Assembly: GCF_016859285.1 (NCBI RefSeq)
Contig: NC_053405.1
Span: 3,082,760 to 3,146,759, forward strand
Reading direction: 5' to 3'
Origin: Xiphias gladius
Taxonomy: Eukaryota > Chordata > Actinopteri > Istiophoriformes > Xiphiidae
Length of the DNA: 64,000 nt
Both the position numbers and the translations under genes were made by a program. This document shows positions 21,314 through 31,340 of this stretch, one piece after another. Below the pieces are notes generated by a model. That model did no database searches. It worked only from the letters and a program-made list of their open reading frames with translations, and had not been told where the DNA came from. Position 1 is the first letter of the stretch, and each line of letters starts with the position of its first letter.

Positions 21314-24300
21314 CTAGAAAATGTGGGAGACACATTCATAAAGACAAAACTCCTCCACAGTGTGGACTTGCAGTAGTGTCTTGTTCTGTACTGTTCAGTT
21401 CCTTCCAGAAAATGCTGATTGATAGAATTAGTTAGTAATTTTGTGTTTTTTGATATATAATTATATAATAATCATAATATTAAATATATATATGTATTAA
21501 TTAATAATTAACAATCATAATAATTACTGTACTGTACCTGCCAGATTCCCTCTTGGATTCTGACGATCACAAAGCTTGTGTTTGATCCTTCACTGCTTTT
21601 AATCATCTGCATTTTGTATCATTACAAAGAAAGTCATCTTTAAATATGTTCCTGCTACCTACGATGTTTGCTTCCATCCCTACATTTCCACGAGGGGGAA
21701 GATTTTATACCGGCCTCCAGAGAGTCTGCTGGGGTGTAAACCAAGGATGAAATCTTCAGTCAGACATTCGGGAGTATGAAACCTCACAAATTATTTACAG
21801 TAATTTAAAGTTAAGTTAGGCCTAATGGCACAACGACAGTGTAGGAGCTTGTTTTGTGTAAAAACGGTCGAACGCTAAGTATTTCTCCGTATTTACAGTA
21901 TTAACCCTTTAACCAGCAGCTACATGTTGGATGTTCAGTGAAACACAGAACGCAGTAGAAGGAGCGATAAGGACCATGGGCCGGAGACAATGCGCGCCCC
22001 CACGCGCACACTCGTTTCAGAAATGCCATCCACGAATATGTGTGCGTTTCAACCAAAGCCACAGTAACCTGGTTGGTTCCCAGCGACACAGGGAGGATAC
22101 AGAAACGCCAAAAACTGAGCTGCAGCTGAGAACAGCTGTTGTTGGTTGAGATATAAACCAGCAAGAAGCCAGCGTAGGTTAAGATGATCGCAATCTTTGA
22201 GCGATCAAACTCCATCCTCACCTGTCCTTTGGCAAACACTTCCTGATACAGGCAGGTGACCTGAGCTGGAGTGACTGAGACAGTGGAGTTATCACAACGC
22301 AGAGGGTAACAGCTCAGTGGGACTCCTGCCTCTGGAGGAGACTCCACCGCCAGGCACACCAGGTCTAGAAAAGGATGACCTGCAGAGGTGAAGAGAGTGG
22401 TGAGGCTACGGGCACAGAAGCGGCCCCGTGTGGCTGCAATGCTCGTTGCACACCAGAAACAAAAGTGTGGGGTGAGTGAAAAAGGAAAAACCTTCCTATT
22501 CTTGCAGCCTTAGCACCGGTGAAATAAATAATGTAACGATTGTAATGAGGGTGGTGCCGGTAGAAAGGCCGATGTGTTACTGAACCTAAAGGGTTTATTT
22601 TCAGAACGGTGACTCTTTTAGGATTTCACAACTTGTCAGGTTCAGCACATTGTCAGAGTTGGCTCAACTTTCCTCAGTCTCCGCTGCACTTAAGCTCAGC
22701 TCAAAGGGTGACATGGATAAAACTTTTCTCACAGCTTATGGATTTGTTTTGTTTTTATCCTAAACTGACCAGAAAAACAATTGAGAAATTGTTAATGGCT
22801 AACATCACCAGATGGAATTCTGTCATGGATAATTAAGCACATTAAATGCCTGAAAAATCAAGGTGCTAAGTCTCATTGATGCAAAGATCGAATAAAAATC
22901 TAATACTGCCTTAAAGCAGTCCTGATCAGTAAACTGCATGATTGCCAGCAATGGCCCGATAAGCCCAGAGATGGTAAAGGGATGGCTACCCCGGCATAAA
23001 CAGCCACAGATTTACATCGTCTGATGGTATACCGTCATGTCACCCACCCCTAGTTAGCATAAGAGTCCCATTACAGACATGGCCGTGCTGTAGTTTTGGG
23101 GGTGGCAATGTCGTGCAGCTAAAAAGAAGCCAAAACTAAAGTAAGATGGACACAGAAAAAGAGTGAGAGAGGGTAAGTGTGTTGAAACTGGGGCGAGGGA
23201 GGCCGGTAGTATACACTAATTCTCACCCTCAGCGTCTACTAGCCGGTAGACAGATTTCCTCCCAGGCACGGTGCTCTTTTCTGGGTCTTCACTGATCTTC
23301 ATCCTGGGCCTTCCCCTGACTTCCACCAACTAAGACACATAGAAAAATGGTCCCATATGAATGGTGTATGGTGCCATTTGTATGGTTTATCTTAATATGA
23401 CGAAAGAACTGAGTTTGCGGCCTTTGAATAAAATAGAATAAAATGTCTCTGTTGTCACTGCACATTTCCAGTACAACAAAATTACTTTTGCAACTCCCGG
23501 AACAGTAGATACGATTAAAATCAAGAACGTATATTAAAGGACAGTGTTAAAAAAGTGCTTTATTTGAAAAGAAATAGATAAAAACAGAAATAAATAGTGG
23601 CAGAAAAAATTAATTAAAATTGGGGGAGCGCTGAGCCACTGCGTCTGTGTGCGCCACCGTGTTAGCGAGGCAGAGAGAATGTGTTTTTTGTCTGTGTGTG
23701 CGGTTTTGCTTTTATTAAATTACCTTATACACGCAACCCAGCGAGGGCTGTTTTGTGCAGGTGACCAGATGTGTTCCAACACCAACCACGTCGATCTCAT
23801 TCTCCTGAAACCATCGTATACAGACCGTCAGGGACAAGAAGGGAGTAGAGATCAGAGACAGTAAAATAAGGCGCTTTTGTTTTTTATCAATTTACCTTCT
23901 TGTTGAGTTCAGCCATGCTTTGCTCTGAGATGTTATTGGTCCCGACGATGATCAGTGAATCAAAAGTGGGGATGGAGAAACTGTAGAGATGAAGCAAAAT
24001 TAAATGTGTACAGACTACAGGGCGAGTGTAATCAAATCTCACTGTCGGTTTTAGAGACCAACTGATGCATACAGGCAGCATGGCACCTCACTCACTGCTT
24101 GCTGCAGAGCCTGAAGACGCGACGGACATCGACCGACTGCCTGCAGAGGTCCCCGCTGTCCAGACGAACTCCCACCGGCCTGTAGCCCAGTTCGCACAGC
24201 GCCAAGGCCACAGCGCAGAAGTTCAGCAAACCGCTACTGAAATTGGATACACACACAAAACACATGGTGTGAGTCTGAAACATGGACAAAAACGACTTTC

Positions 24301-27300
24301 AGGCGTGTGAGAAGACAGTGGGTGGTATTTCACCTTGGTTTTCAGGGGAAATTATGATGGGGATATTTTTACTGTTTTCTAAGTGTAAATAATTACTCTA
24401 ATACATTACATGAGAAATAGCAAAGATTAATTGATAACTAAAGTATTAATTGTTTGCAGTCCTAGTTAAAAGTACTCTAGTCTTGGACATTGTGGAAAAA
24501 CAGCAAATATCTGTGCGGTTATTATTAATGATAAAAGTAATTCAGAATAGCGGGATGGTTATGATACTATACTGGAAAATTACATTACATTCTTAGAATT
24601 ATAAAGCTAGGTTTGTTGGTGTATTCTTTTTTTTAAAAAAAAAAAAAAAATCATATGACATATATATCATATACTGCTTAATTTAAAAAGTTTGTAAGTA
24701 ATACCTCTTTATGTTTGAGTGACTCCCTTAAGTAAATTTGCAGGAAAACAGAAAGATTAAAGCTGGACGACAGTTGGGCAGAAAAAGTGTTGATGCCGCT
24801 CAGGACTTAAAAACAAAATGATCATGTGATTCTGCGGACGTTGATGCCTCTTTGTCGTCTATCAGATGGTTCTCTGAAAATGATAAATGCTTCCGTACGG
24901 AACTTCAGGGGAAACTAGTGTATGTACTCTAAAGGTACTTATGAACTTTAATAGTTCGGTTTAGTTTTTAGATGACATTGGGAGAAGTACGGCGTAATAA
25001 AGTCCAAGATCCATTTCAACTGTGGTGGAACATAACTGAATGTAACATCACCAATCACCAGCCAACACTGTAGCTGTCAATCACAGGGAGGAAGTTCTGA
25101 GGGTAGGCGATGGCATAGGACAAGAAGGCGGCCAACTCGTCCTCTCTGATCTTCCCCGGCTCCGCTCCCAGAAGCTCACACACACGGCTCAACCAACCTT
25201 TAGTCAGAGAAATGAAGTCAACTGGATCAGGGTCCCCTTTCACTGTCAGGAGAGTCTGCATGGGGGCAAACGTCAGGGACAAATTATGAACTACAGGACA
25301 CTGTGACAATGGGTTTGGAAATAAAGGCTGAGCAGTGAAACCTCAGATGTCACTGTCTTTAATTCACCAGGAATGGGGGGGGTCAGTGCTCACAATATTA
25401 CTTTTTAATCACACTTTTTCTTCCCAGTTTTGAACCACCAGATTCCCTGCACTGCAGTTCTTCTCACTGCTAACTGCACTGTTTTTTCTAAACACGCTTC
25501 CTGCAATATACGTAGTGCCTCCATCCCCTTCTTTTACACATGATCACCGGCGAATTTCTTGAGCTACTCCTTTCCTATGGAGAGTGATGGCCAAACTTAC
25601 TTGACTAGGGCTGCAGCCAACTAATACATTTTATAGTAAATTTTATTTTCTCGATTAATTGATTAATCCTTTGGTCTGTGAAACATCAGAAAATGGTGAA
25701 AAATGTCACAAAGGTGACATTTTAAAGCACAAGGTGACATCTTTGTACTGCTTTTTTGCCCAACCAACAGTCTAAACCCAAGGATTTTCAGTATATTATA
25801 ATGTAAGACAAGGAAAAGTAGCAAATATTCACGTTTCAGAAGCTTGAACCATCAAAACGTTTGGCTTTTTTGTTTATCAGAATAGTTATTGATTCATTTC
25901 CTATCAACAGACTAATCATTTCAGCTGTCCAGCAACGCTGAAAATAAAGCTCAAGAGTTGGTAACAGAATGACTAACCTGGATCGACCTTTCAAACCCTT
26001 AGATAAACTTAGCCCTCGCCAGTGTCTCAACCCTGCACACTCATAAGACGACTTAAACTGTACTGAGGTACCTCTGTACCTGGTGCACCTGCAGGTTCAT
26101 GCTAGCCCCCAAAATCTCCCCGCATCCTCTGTGCCCAAATGCCCCAACCAATCAAAGGCCATCATCCCTCACTGGCAAATTGTGTTTATTGGACTGCATG
26201 GCTGTAGGTGAGGTACTGCTGCCGGGAACTGAACCTAGCCCTCTGCGGCGGTTTGTCCCTATGCCACCCATTCTCCGTCCATAACATAACAAAGAAACTA
26301 ATAAAGAAGCAAAGGCTGTCAAACCACAAATTTATGGTTCGCTTTGGATTATGAGTGACAGTAATGTAAGAACACGCAATCTGTACTTAACGAACTAAAA
26401 TGTGCAAAACCACTGGTACGGTCCTATACATATGATTGGAGGAGATAAAACGTACTCACTTGTGGCCACACCTCCTCCAGGGAGGTAAAGGAGGTGACGT
26501 ACGAGTGAGCCATGGTCCCTGCGACGGGGATCCCAAACAGGAATCCGGCCTGAACGTTACTGGTGAGATCGAACCCTGGACAAATTCAGGACACATTCAG
26601 CCAAAGGCAACACACCTGAATAAAGTTCATTTTGATGCATATAAGAAAACATCGCCTGCGTTGGCTCTTGTTCATTTGTTGTCATATGTTATCTGGTAAT
26701 TGCAATTTTTTTTTTAAAGGACCGGTGTGAAGGATTTAGTGGCATCTAGTGGTGAGGTTGCAGATTGCGACCAACTCAATACCCCTCCCCTCACCCCTCC
26801 CTTTCCAAGCATGTAGGAGAACCTACGCTGGCGAGCGGGTATTGCGAAATCGCGAGAGGCCCTCTCTAGAGCCAGTGTTTTGTTTGACCGTTCTGGGCTA
26901 CTGCAGGAACATGGTGGGCTCCAAGGAAAGGGAACCTCTCCCTATGTAGATATGCAGGGCTCATTCTAAGGCCAACGAGAACACAACGATACCTTGTTTC
27001 GGGTGACTATACACCAATGAAAACACAATCATGAATATTGTATTCCATTTCTGCCAACAGAGCCCCCTAAATTCTACACACCGGTCCCTTAAATGTTTGA
27101 CTTTCCTCTTCTGGTACTGTAACGATCAGAAAAATGCCCCTTTTCTTTACGTATACTCGCCATTCATTGGAGACACACTGTCACACATCAGTCATTCTTT
27201 CGAATTCCTCTTTTGAAAATTGAGGTTAATCGGTTGTTTTAAAAGTTCCTGGGGTTGATAGAGGCTTTTTGTGTGGATCCAGGTCCATGTGCCTCCTTTA

Positions 27301-28019
27301 ATGTAAAACTTCCTACATCTACGTATATGTGTTTGTTTTTTTTTGGAGAGTGAAGGTGATAGCTTCCATTTCCTACCTCCGAGAGAGGGCCAGGGCCCTC
27401 CACACAGAGTTGTCTAAAAAAACTATATCTCAGGCTATTGAGTGGTATTTTTACTATTTTAAAAGAAATATATTTAAACTATCTACTTGTAGCTAACAAA
27501 ACCACAAATGTGGAGAGTGACTGCACAGAATCTTGACATAACAACCGTCTGAACATGTTTGACAGATTACACAACGTTTACCCCCAATGTGTGTGTAACG
27601 TGAAGCGGTGAGCCCCCCATCTGGCCCCTGAGCCCGTCTGAGCCCCATCTCCAGCAGCTTCCTCCCGGTGCCGGCCGCCAGGCGGAAACGGGCAGCGTTA
27701 CTACACACCAGACTGACAACGGAGAAGAAAAACGTGCTGTTGTATAACTTCTGCTAGAGTAAAACTTTTGCACAGTGTTATACAGTAGACAGTTTGGGCC
27801 CACGGCTGTGGCTGGCTGTCTCATAAAGGAAGCCACTGTAAAACACAGGGGTGTAACCACCAGCTTAAAAATGCTGAGGTCAAAAACTCAGCAGGGGATG
27901 AAAATGGAGGCAAGGCTAAGATAGGGTATGCTCTTTTTTTCTCTTTAATTTGGTTATTTTTGTATGCAAGTTATACATACATACATTATATATATATATA
28001 TATACACACACACAGATAC

Positions 28020-28050
<31 letters not shown>

Positions 28051-28825
28051 GATACATATATATATATATATACACACACACGTTATATATACACACACAC
28101 ACACACACATTATATATATCTATACACACACACACACATTATATATATCTATACACACACACACACATTATATATATATACACACACACACACATTATAT
28201 ATACACACACACTCACACACATTATATATACACACACACACACACACATTATATATACACACACACACATTATATATATACACACACATATATTATATAT
28301 ATATACACAATATATATGCCTCTGTGGCTTTAATCTGAGAAAATGTTAAAGACTGTTCATTCGACTGCTTAATTACCTTCTCTTCTAAAACTCTTGATTA
28401 TTTCTATAAATTAACATTACACACTGAATAACACTATCACATATACTGTACATTTGCATCTGCTTTTTCCAATACTAAATTGAAGCTACAGTATATGTTG
28501 CTTACATTGAGGGAAATATTTCAGCACGAGAAACTGTATTTTTTGTGGCTGCACCGTTCTATGAAAAACAAATATTCCACGTGTGTTGTGCATTTTTTTA
28601 TACACGTTTCCTCATAATTCAGCCGGACATGTTTTGTACCTTTGGACGGTTTTGAATCTCAAATAGACTTCTGCACAAAATATGTTTGCAAATGGTTCAT
28701 CAGCTCATCAGTTACTTGATCAAAGGATTAAAGTCTTGACTATAATTTTGAATGTCCATTAATTTAAGTCATTCATCAAGCAAAAAGGACAAACTAGGCT
28801 GGTTCCAGCTTCTCAAATGTAAGGA

Positions 28826-28883
<58 letters not shown>

Positions 28884-29375
28884 TGTCTGTCTGTTGTTAC
28901 CTGGCGTAGTTAACCAGACACAGTAAACTGGTCTCCAGCAGTTGAACCACAGCCATTGGACCTGCCACCTCCATCAGAGGCACCTGCAGATGTTTTAGAC
29001 ATGCAGCACAAGTTAGACACTCTGACCCCGTGCAGGCCATAACTGTGACCTTTGACCCCTCAGTTCCACCCTGAAGCCCTGCAGCTCACCCTGGCAAACA
29101 CCACAGTGCCCTCCGGGACAGCGCGGAGTGTGACGCCCGAACAGTCCAGGCCTCGCAGAAACTGGAAGAAGGCAGGGTCGGTGGCCGGGGGCAGGGCTGA
29201 GCGCAGGAACTCCACATCTGGATTCACCAAGACACAGCGTTAACACAACAGCTGGAACGCTGACAATAAGACCAACAACAGAGGGCATCCTTCATCCTAA
29301 AAGTCAGCACACACGTGCTCTTACACAAGCACGTGTCCTCCATGTGCCCTCCCTCCCTCACATGTCCTGTCTCAC

Positions 29376-29407
<32 letters not shown>

Positions 29408-31208
29408 TAGAGCGAAATCTAATAACTTTCTGTACAGTTAATCTAATCCTGCTAAAATACCCCAGTGGTTTGACCGTGATGAAGGTTAGAATAAACATGT
29501 CTGACAACTTGCTGATTGCAGTGGTGGAAAGTAACTTTTAAAGAACCCAGTTGAGTACATATATTGAGCACAATATAACAGCTTGTACCGTATTTGGGTA
29601 TTTTAAGCTGTTCTAAACTACATTCCATCAGAAGTATTACGATTCGTTACTTAAAAAAATAGTATGGAAACAACAATGTAAAAACACTCAAATAAAAGTC
29701 CTTCATTCAAAAGTTAAAGTACTCTATACACATCAGTGTGTAAGTAGCGTTTGGATGAAACATGTAGACGAGGGGGAGTTAATCTTAACAATGTTATATA
29801 CTGTTAGCCCCTTTAATCTACTACATTTTAAAGGCAAGGCAGCTGTGGGTATGTGTTACTTTTGGGTTTATATTGTAAAATTTGATGACTTGTTAAAGAT
29901 CAAACTACTCAGCACTTTATGAAGGAGTTACAGTTATCGATAGAGACAAAGATGGGTCATTTTGCCTAATTAGTCTTTTATTTTTGAACTAAATGCATTT
30001 AGCGGAAAACACTTTGGTGTTAAACACTGAAATCAGCTTTAATGTGTAACAGAGCATTTCTACCTATGCAACACTCGCTGCCTGAAGCTTTCAGACTGTA
30101 CGGCACGATGATTTTTTTTCCCCCGATGGTGGAATGTAACTAAGTACATTTACTTGAGTACTGAACTAAAGTCCATCTTATCCAGCTTTATACTTCACTA
30201 CATTCCAGAAGAGAATTCTTGTACTTTTCACTCCCCCTTCATTTAACTCACAGTTTTAGTTATTGGAAAGATTAAAATGATGAACATACAAAACAGATGA
30301 TGCTATTAAAAAATGCGTGATGCATCGTTACACATTACACGACTTTAAAATGCTGCCTCCCTGTTAATTCATGGGTGAGAACCATCCAATACTATACTAA
30401 AGGTTCTGAAGCCTTTTAATGCAGGTATCTGTGATGGAGTACTAGCATCTGCAGATCTCTCGGCATTGGCTGCTGGTTAGTGTTGACTACACAACTGTAA
30501 GTGCACGTTTTTGTTATTTGTCTTTTGTCCTGACTGTGAGAGACTACTTCTTGTATTGCTTTATGGTTCGCTTTGGTTTGCGCCTGTGTGAACTTTTAAT
30601 CCGCTGCGAAGGCAGAATAACTTCCAGTTTCGTGAGCGCAGGACAATCTGCGTTTCGCTAAAACCGTCTCGGCTGGCACCGCGTCGTGCTGCTTTCACGT
30701 CCTTTCACGTCCTTACAGCGCACGGCAGATTATCCTTGTGTGCTAAAGTTCAGAGACACGCTCGAAGTTCCCCGAGACACCGCACCGGCGTTCACGTTTC
30801 CTCGCAGAGAGCCTCGCGGGTGACGCGCGGCGAGGTGTTGCGCAACCGGATCGCTTTGCGTAAAGATGAGCGAGGATAATGTCGTTTATAAGCCCCGGTT
30901 ATTACGGCTCCTGTTTAAATTGTAATGAAGCAGATACTCAGGTCCGGTTTGACTTTCTCACCTTCGTCCGTGAAGCGAAAGCCACGCAGGAACAGCTGAC
31001 AGTCGTGCAGACCCGCGAACAGCGAGAAGCCGCCGCCGAACGGATTGTCCCTGAAGAAGAGCTCGAACACGGCGAGCTCCTGGTGCCGGCCGGCCCGCCA
31101 GTACGCGTAAGCCATGGTGAACTGGTACAGGTCGGTCAGCAGCGGCGGGACGCGCTCCTGGATATACCGCTCCATAGCCCCGCATGTTTTGCTGGACGGC
31201 GCTGCCAT
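21101..31208 (-). CDS. naprt: naprt: nicotinate phosphoribosyltransferase, complete, 12 exons
   Basis: Converts nicotinic acid plus PRPP, with ATP, to nicotinate mononucleotide, the first step of the Preiss-Handler route to NAD, in the cytosol. Exons join in phase: 31208-30962, 29217-29090, 28983-28901, 27712-27582, 26575-26460, 25255-25059, 24236-24096, 23980-23896, 23804-23724, 23329-23227, 22379-22222, 21313-about 21101. The start at 31208 gives [10 protein letters not shown] and then [20 protein letters not shown], as in vertebrate NAPRT. Family motifs are [37 protein letters not shown] and [14 protein letters not shown]. The His, Asp and Arg I recall as catalytically tested in the human enzyme are conserved here at about residues 220, 295 and 325. 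Length is about 545 or 560 residues, depending on the C-terminal frame; human is 538. Two oddities, an Arg-to-Cys junction and a terminal frame change, are reported as findings. Confidence 0.95.
21120..21125 (-). terminator. Candidate naprt polyadenylation signal (AATAAA)
   Basis: AATAAA on the minus strand, 20 bases beyond the TAA at 21145 and inside the alternative frame that ends at 21101. Its position favours the shorter reading of naprt, but a more distal signal cannot be excluded. Confidence 0.4.
22222..22379 (-). CDS. naprt: naprt exon 11
   Basis: 158 bases encoding [19 protein letters not shown], then a less conserved stretch ending in YQEVFAKGQ. Acceptor CTCTGCAG|GTCATC; donor GGACAG|GTGAGG. 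Length and position match the NAPRT C-terminal region. Confidence 0.9.
22380..23226. other. naprt intron 10
   Basis: 847 bases between exons 11 and 10 with no supported exon or repeat. Intron 11 (21314-22221), intron 9 (23330-23723) and intron 6 (24237-25058) are likewise unremarkable and AT-rich in places. Confidence 0.65.
23227..23329 (-). CDS. naprt: naprt exon 10
   Basis: 103 bases encoding [20 protein letters not shown] and [14 protein letters not shown]. Acceptor GTGTCTTAG|TTGG; donor GAGG|GTGAGA. The segment precedes the small C-terminal domain. Confidence 0.93.
23724..23804 (-). CDS. naprt: naprt exon 9
   Basis: 81 bases, in frame at both ends, encoding [16 protein letters not shown] and then [11 protein letters not shown]. 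This is the phosphate-binding GxGT loop. The residue after GT is His here, where I recall Ser in human. Acceptor TTTCAG|GAGAAT; donor TATAAG|GTAATT. Confidence 0.93.
23896..23980 (-). CDS. naprt: naprt exon 8
   Basis: 85 bases encoding [20 protein letters not shown], then SMAELNKK, a beta-alpha segment matching NAPRT. Acceptor CTCTACAG|TTTC; donor AAGAAG|GTAAAT. Confidence 0.93.
24096..24236 (-). CDS. naprt: naprt exon 7
   Basis: 141 bases encoding [20 protein letters not shown], then [10 protein letters not shown], which carries the conserved Arg-Leu-Asp-Ser phosphate-site motif. Acceptor ATTTCAG|TAGC; donor AAGCA|GTGAGT. Confidence 0.93.
25059..25255 (-). CDS. naprt: naprt exon 6
   Basis: 197 bases encoding a moderately conserved helical segment ending in [11 protein letters not shown]. 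The Asp of DSYSV corresponds to a conserved active-site Asp. Acceptor CATGCAG|ACTCTC. The only phase-compatible donor I can find is GGCTG|GTGATT, a weak consensus, and it creates a Cys codon at the junction. Confidence 0.88.
25256..26459. other. naprt intron 5
   Basis: Contains a nearly full-length teleost interspersed repeat (25606-25925). Nothing else is recognised. Confidence 0.7.
25606..25925. mobile_element. Teleost interspersed repeat, near full length
   Basis: Starts AGGGCTGCAGCCAACTAATA and ends CAGACTAATCATTTCAGCTG, about 320 bases, in naprt intron 5. Confidence 0.7.
26460..26575 (-). CDS. naprt: naprt exon 5
   Basis: 116 bases encoding [20 protein letters not shown] and [18 protein letters not shown]. 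It contains the conserved His of the AHS motif (about residue 220). Acceptor TTGTCCAG|GGTTC; donor CCACAA|GTGAGT. Confidence 0.94.
26718..27088. mobile_element. 371-base inverted-repeat element flanked by TTAA
   Basis: The termini AGGACCGGTGTGAAGGATTTA and TAAATTCTACACACCGGTCCC are inverted. TTAA sits on both flanks (26714-26717 and 27089-27092). The interior begins GTGGCATCTAGTGGTGAGGT. No coding capacity. The TTAA duplication is what piggyBac-type elements make; the class assignment is inference. It lies in naprt intron 4. Confidence 0.8.
27582..27712 (-). CDS. naprt: naprt exon 4
   Basis: 131 bases encoding [20 protein letters not shown] and [20 protein letters not shown], the most conserved NAPRT block. 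Acceptor GTTGTCAG|TCTG; donor TTGGGG|GTAAAC. Confidence 0.95.
27977..28316. repeat. Compound TA/CA microsatellite
   Basis: About 340 bases alternating blocks of TA and CA with a recurring CACACACACATTATATATA module. It makes repetitive reading frames on both strands. Confidence 0.95.
28690..28822. mobile_element. Truncated teleost interspersed repeat
   Basis: The internal block GGTTCCAGCTTCTCAAATGT runs directly into a TG microsatellite. Confidence 0.5.
28829..28882. repeat. TG microsatellite next to naprt exon 3
   Basis: 27 TG units; on the transcribed strand a CA tract starts 18 bases downstream of the exon 3 donor. Confidence 0.95.
28901..28983 (-). CDS. naprt: naprt exon 3
   Basis: 83 bases encoding [18 protein letters not shown] and then SLLCLVNYA. 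Acceptor CTGCAG|GTGCC; donor GCCAG|GTAACA. A long CA tract begins within about 20 bases of the donor on the transcribed strand. Confidence 0.93.
29090..29217 (-). CDS. naprt: naprt exon 2
   Basis: 128 bases encoding [18 protein letters not shown], then [18 protein letters not shown]. Acceptor AATCCAG|ATGTGG; donor GCCAGG|GTGAGC. Clearly NAPRT in order and spacing. Confidence 0.93.
29376..29402. repeat. CA microsatellite
   Basis: Thirteen CA units in naprt intron 1. Confidence 0.95.
29520..29760. mobile_element. AAGTAC-rich teleost interspersed repeat, copy 1
   Basis: Starts AGTGGTGGAAAGTAACTTTT, a start I recognise from many fish genomes, and continues with CTACATTCCATCAGAAGTA. Diverged. 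Confidence 0.5.
30125..30235. mobile_element. AAGTAC-rich teleost interspersed repeat, copy 2
   Basis: TGGTGGAATGTAACTAAGTA followed by CATTTACTTGAGTACTG and TATACTTCACTACATTCC. Confidence 0.6.
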
Positions 31209-31340
31209 GTTATTCAAGCCCAGGTTCCAGGTTGACTGATGCCGAGATCTCTGGGACTTGGAGTTCCCCAAAGCCCAACCGACTCCCTCACCTACTGAGG
31301 CAGAGGCAGAGCGGAGCCTCTGACCAATTCCCACTCAGCC
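30600..31340 (-). promoter_or_regulatory. CpG-rich naprt 5' region
   Basis: CG dinucleotides are dense from about 30600 through the first exon to about 31340, consistent with a CpG-island promoter. No TATA box is visible upstream of 31208. The region contrasts with the AT-rich DNA on both sides. Confidence 0.5.
30962..31208 (-). CDS. naprt: naprt exon 1 (start codon)
   Basis: 82 codons plus one base. ATG at 31206-31208 is preferred because it precedes the conserved [15 protein letters not shown] by about 22 residues; a frame extension to 31334 has no family support. It encodes [20 protein letters not shown] and [10 protein letters not shown]. Donor GAAG|GTGAGA. Confidence 0.93.

Larger units (their letters stand above)
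27713..28900. other. naprt intron 3
   Basis: Dominated by a 340-base alternating TA/CA tract (27977-28316), a truncated interspersed repeat (28690-28822) and a TG tract (28829-28882) next to the exon 3 donor. Predicted proteins rich in Tyr, Ile, His and Thr in this interval are translations of the repeat. Confidence 0.85.
29218..30961. other. naprt intron 1
   Basis: Holds a CA tract (29376-29402) and two copies of an AAGTAC-rich teleost interspersed repeat (29520-29760 and 30125-30235). The part next to exon 1 (about 30600-30960) is CG-rich and continuous with the promoter region. Confidence 0.75.

Noticed and set aside
27950..28349. Three overlapping frames of 124-129 codons made of Tyr, Ile, His and Thr
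   Set aside because: Translation of the TA/CA microsatellite, open in all three frames.
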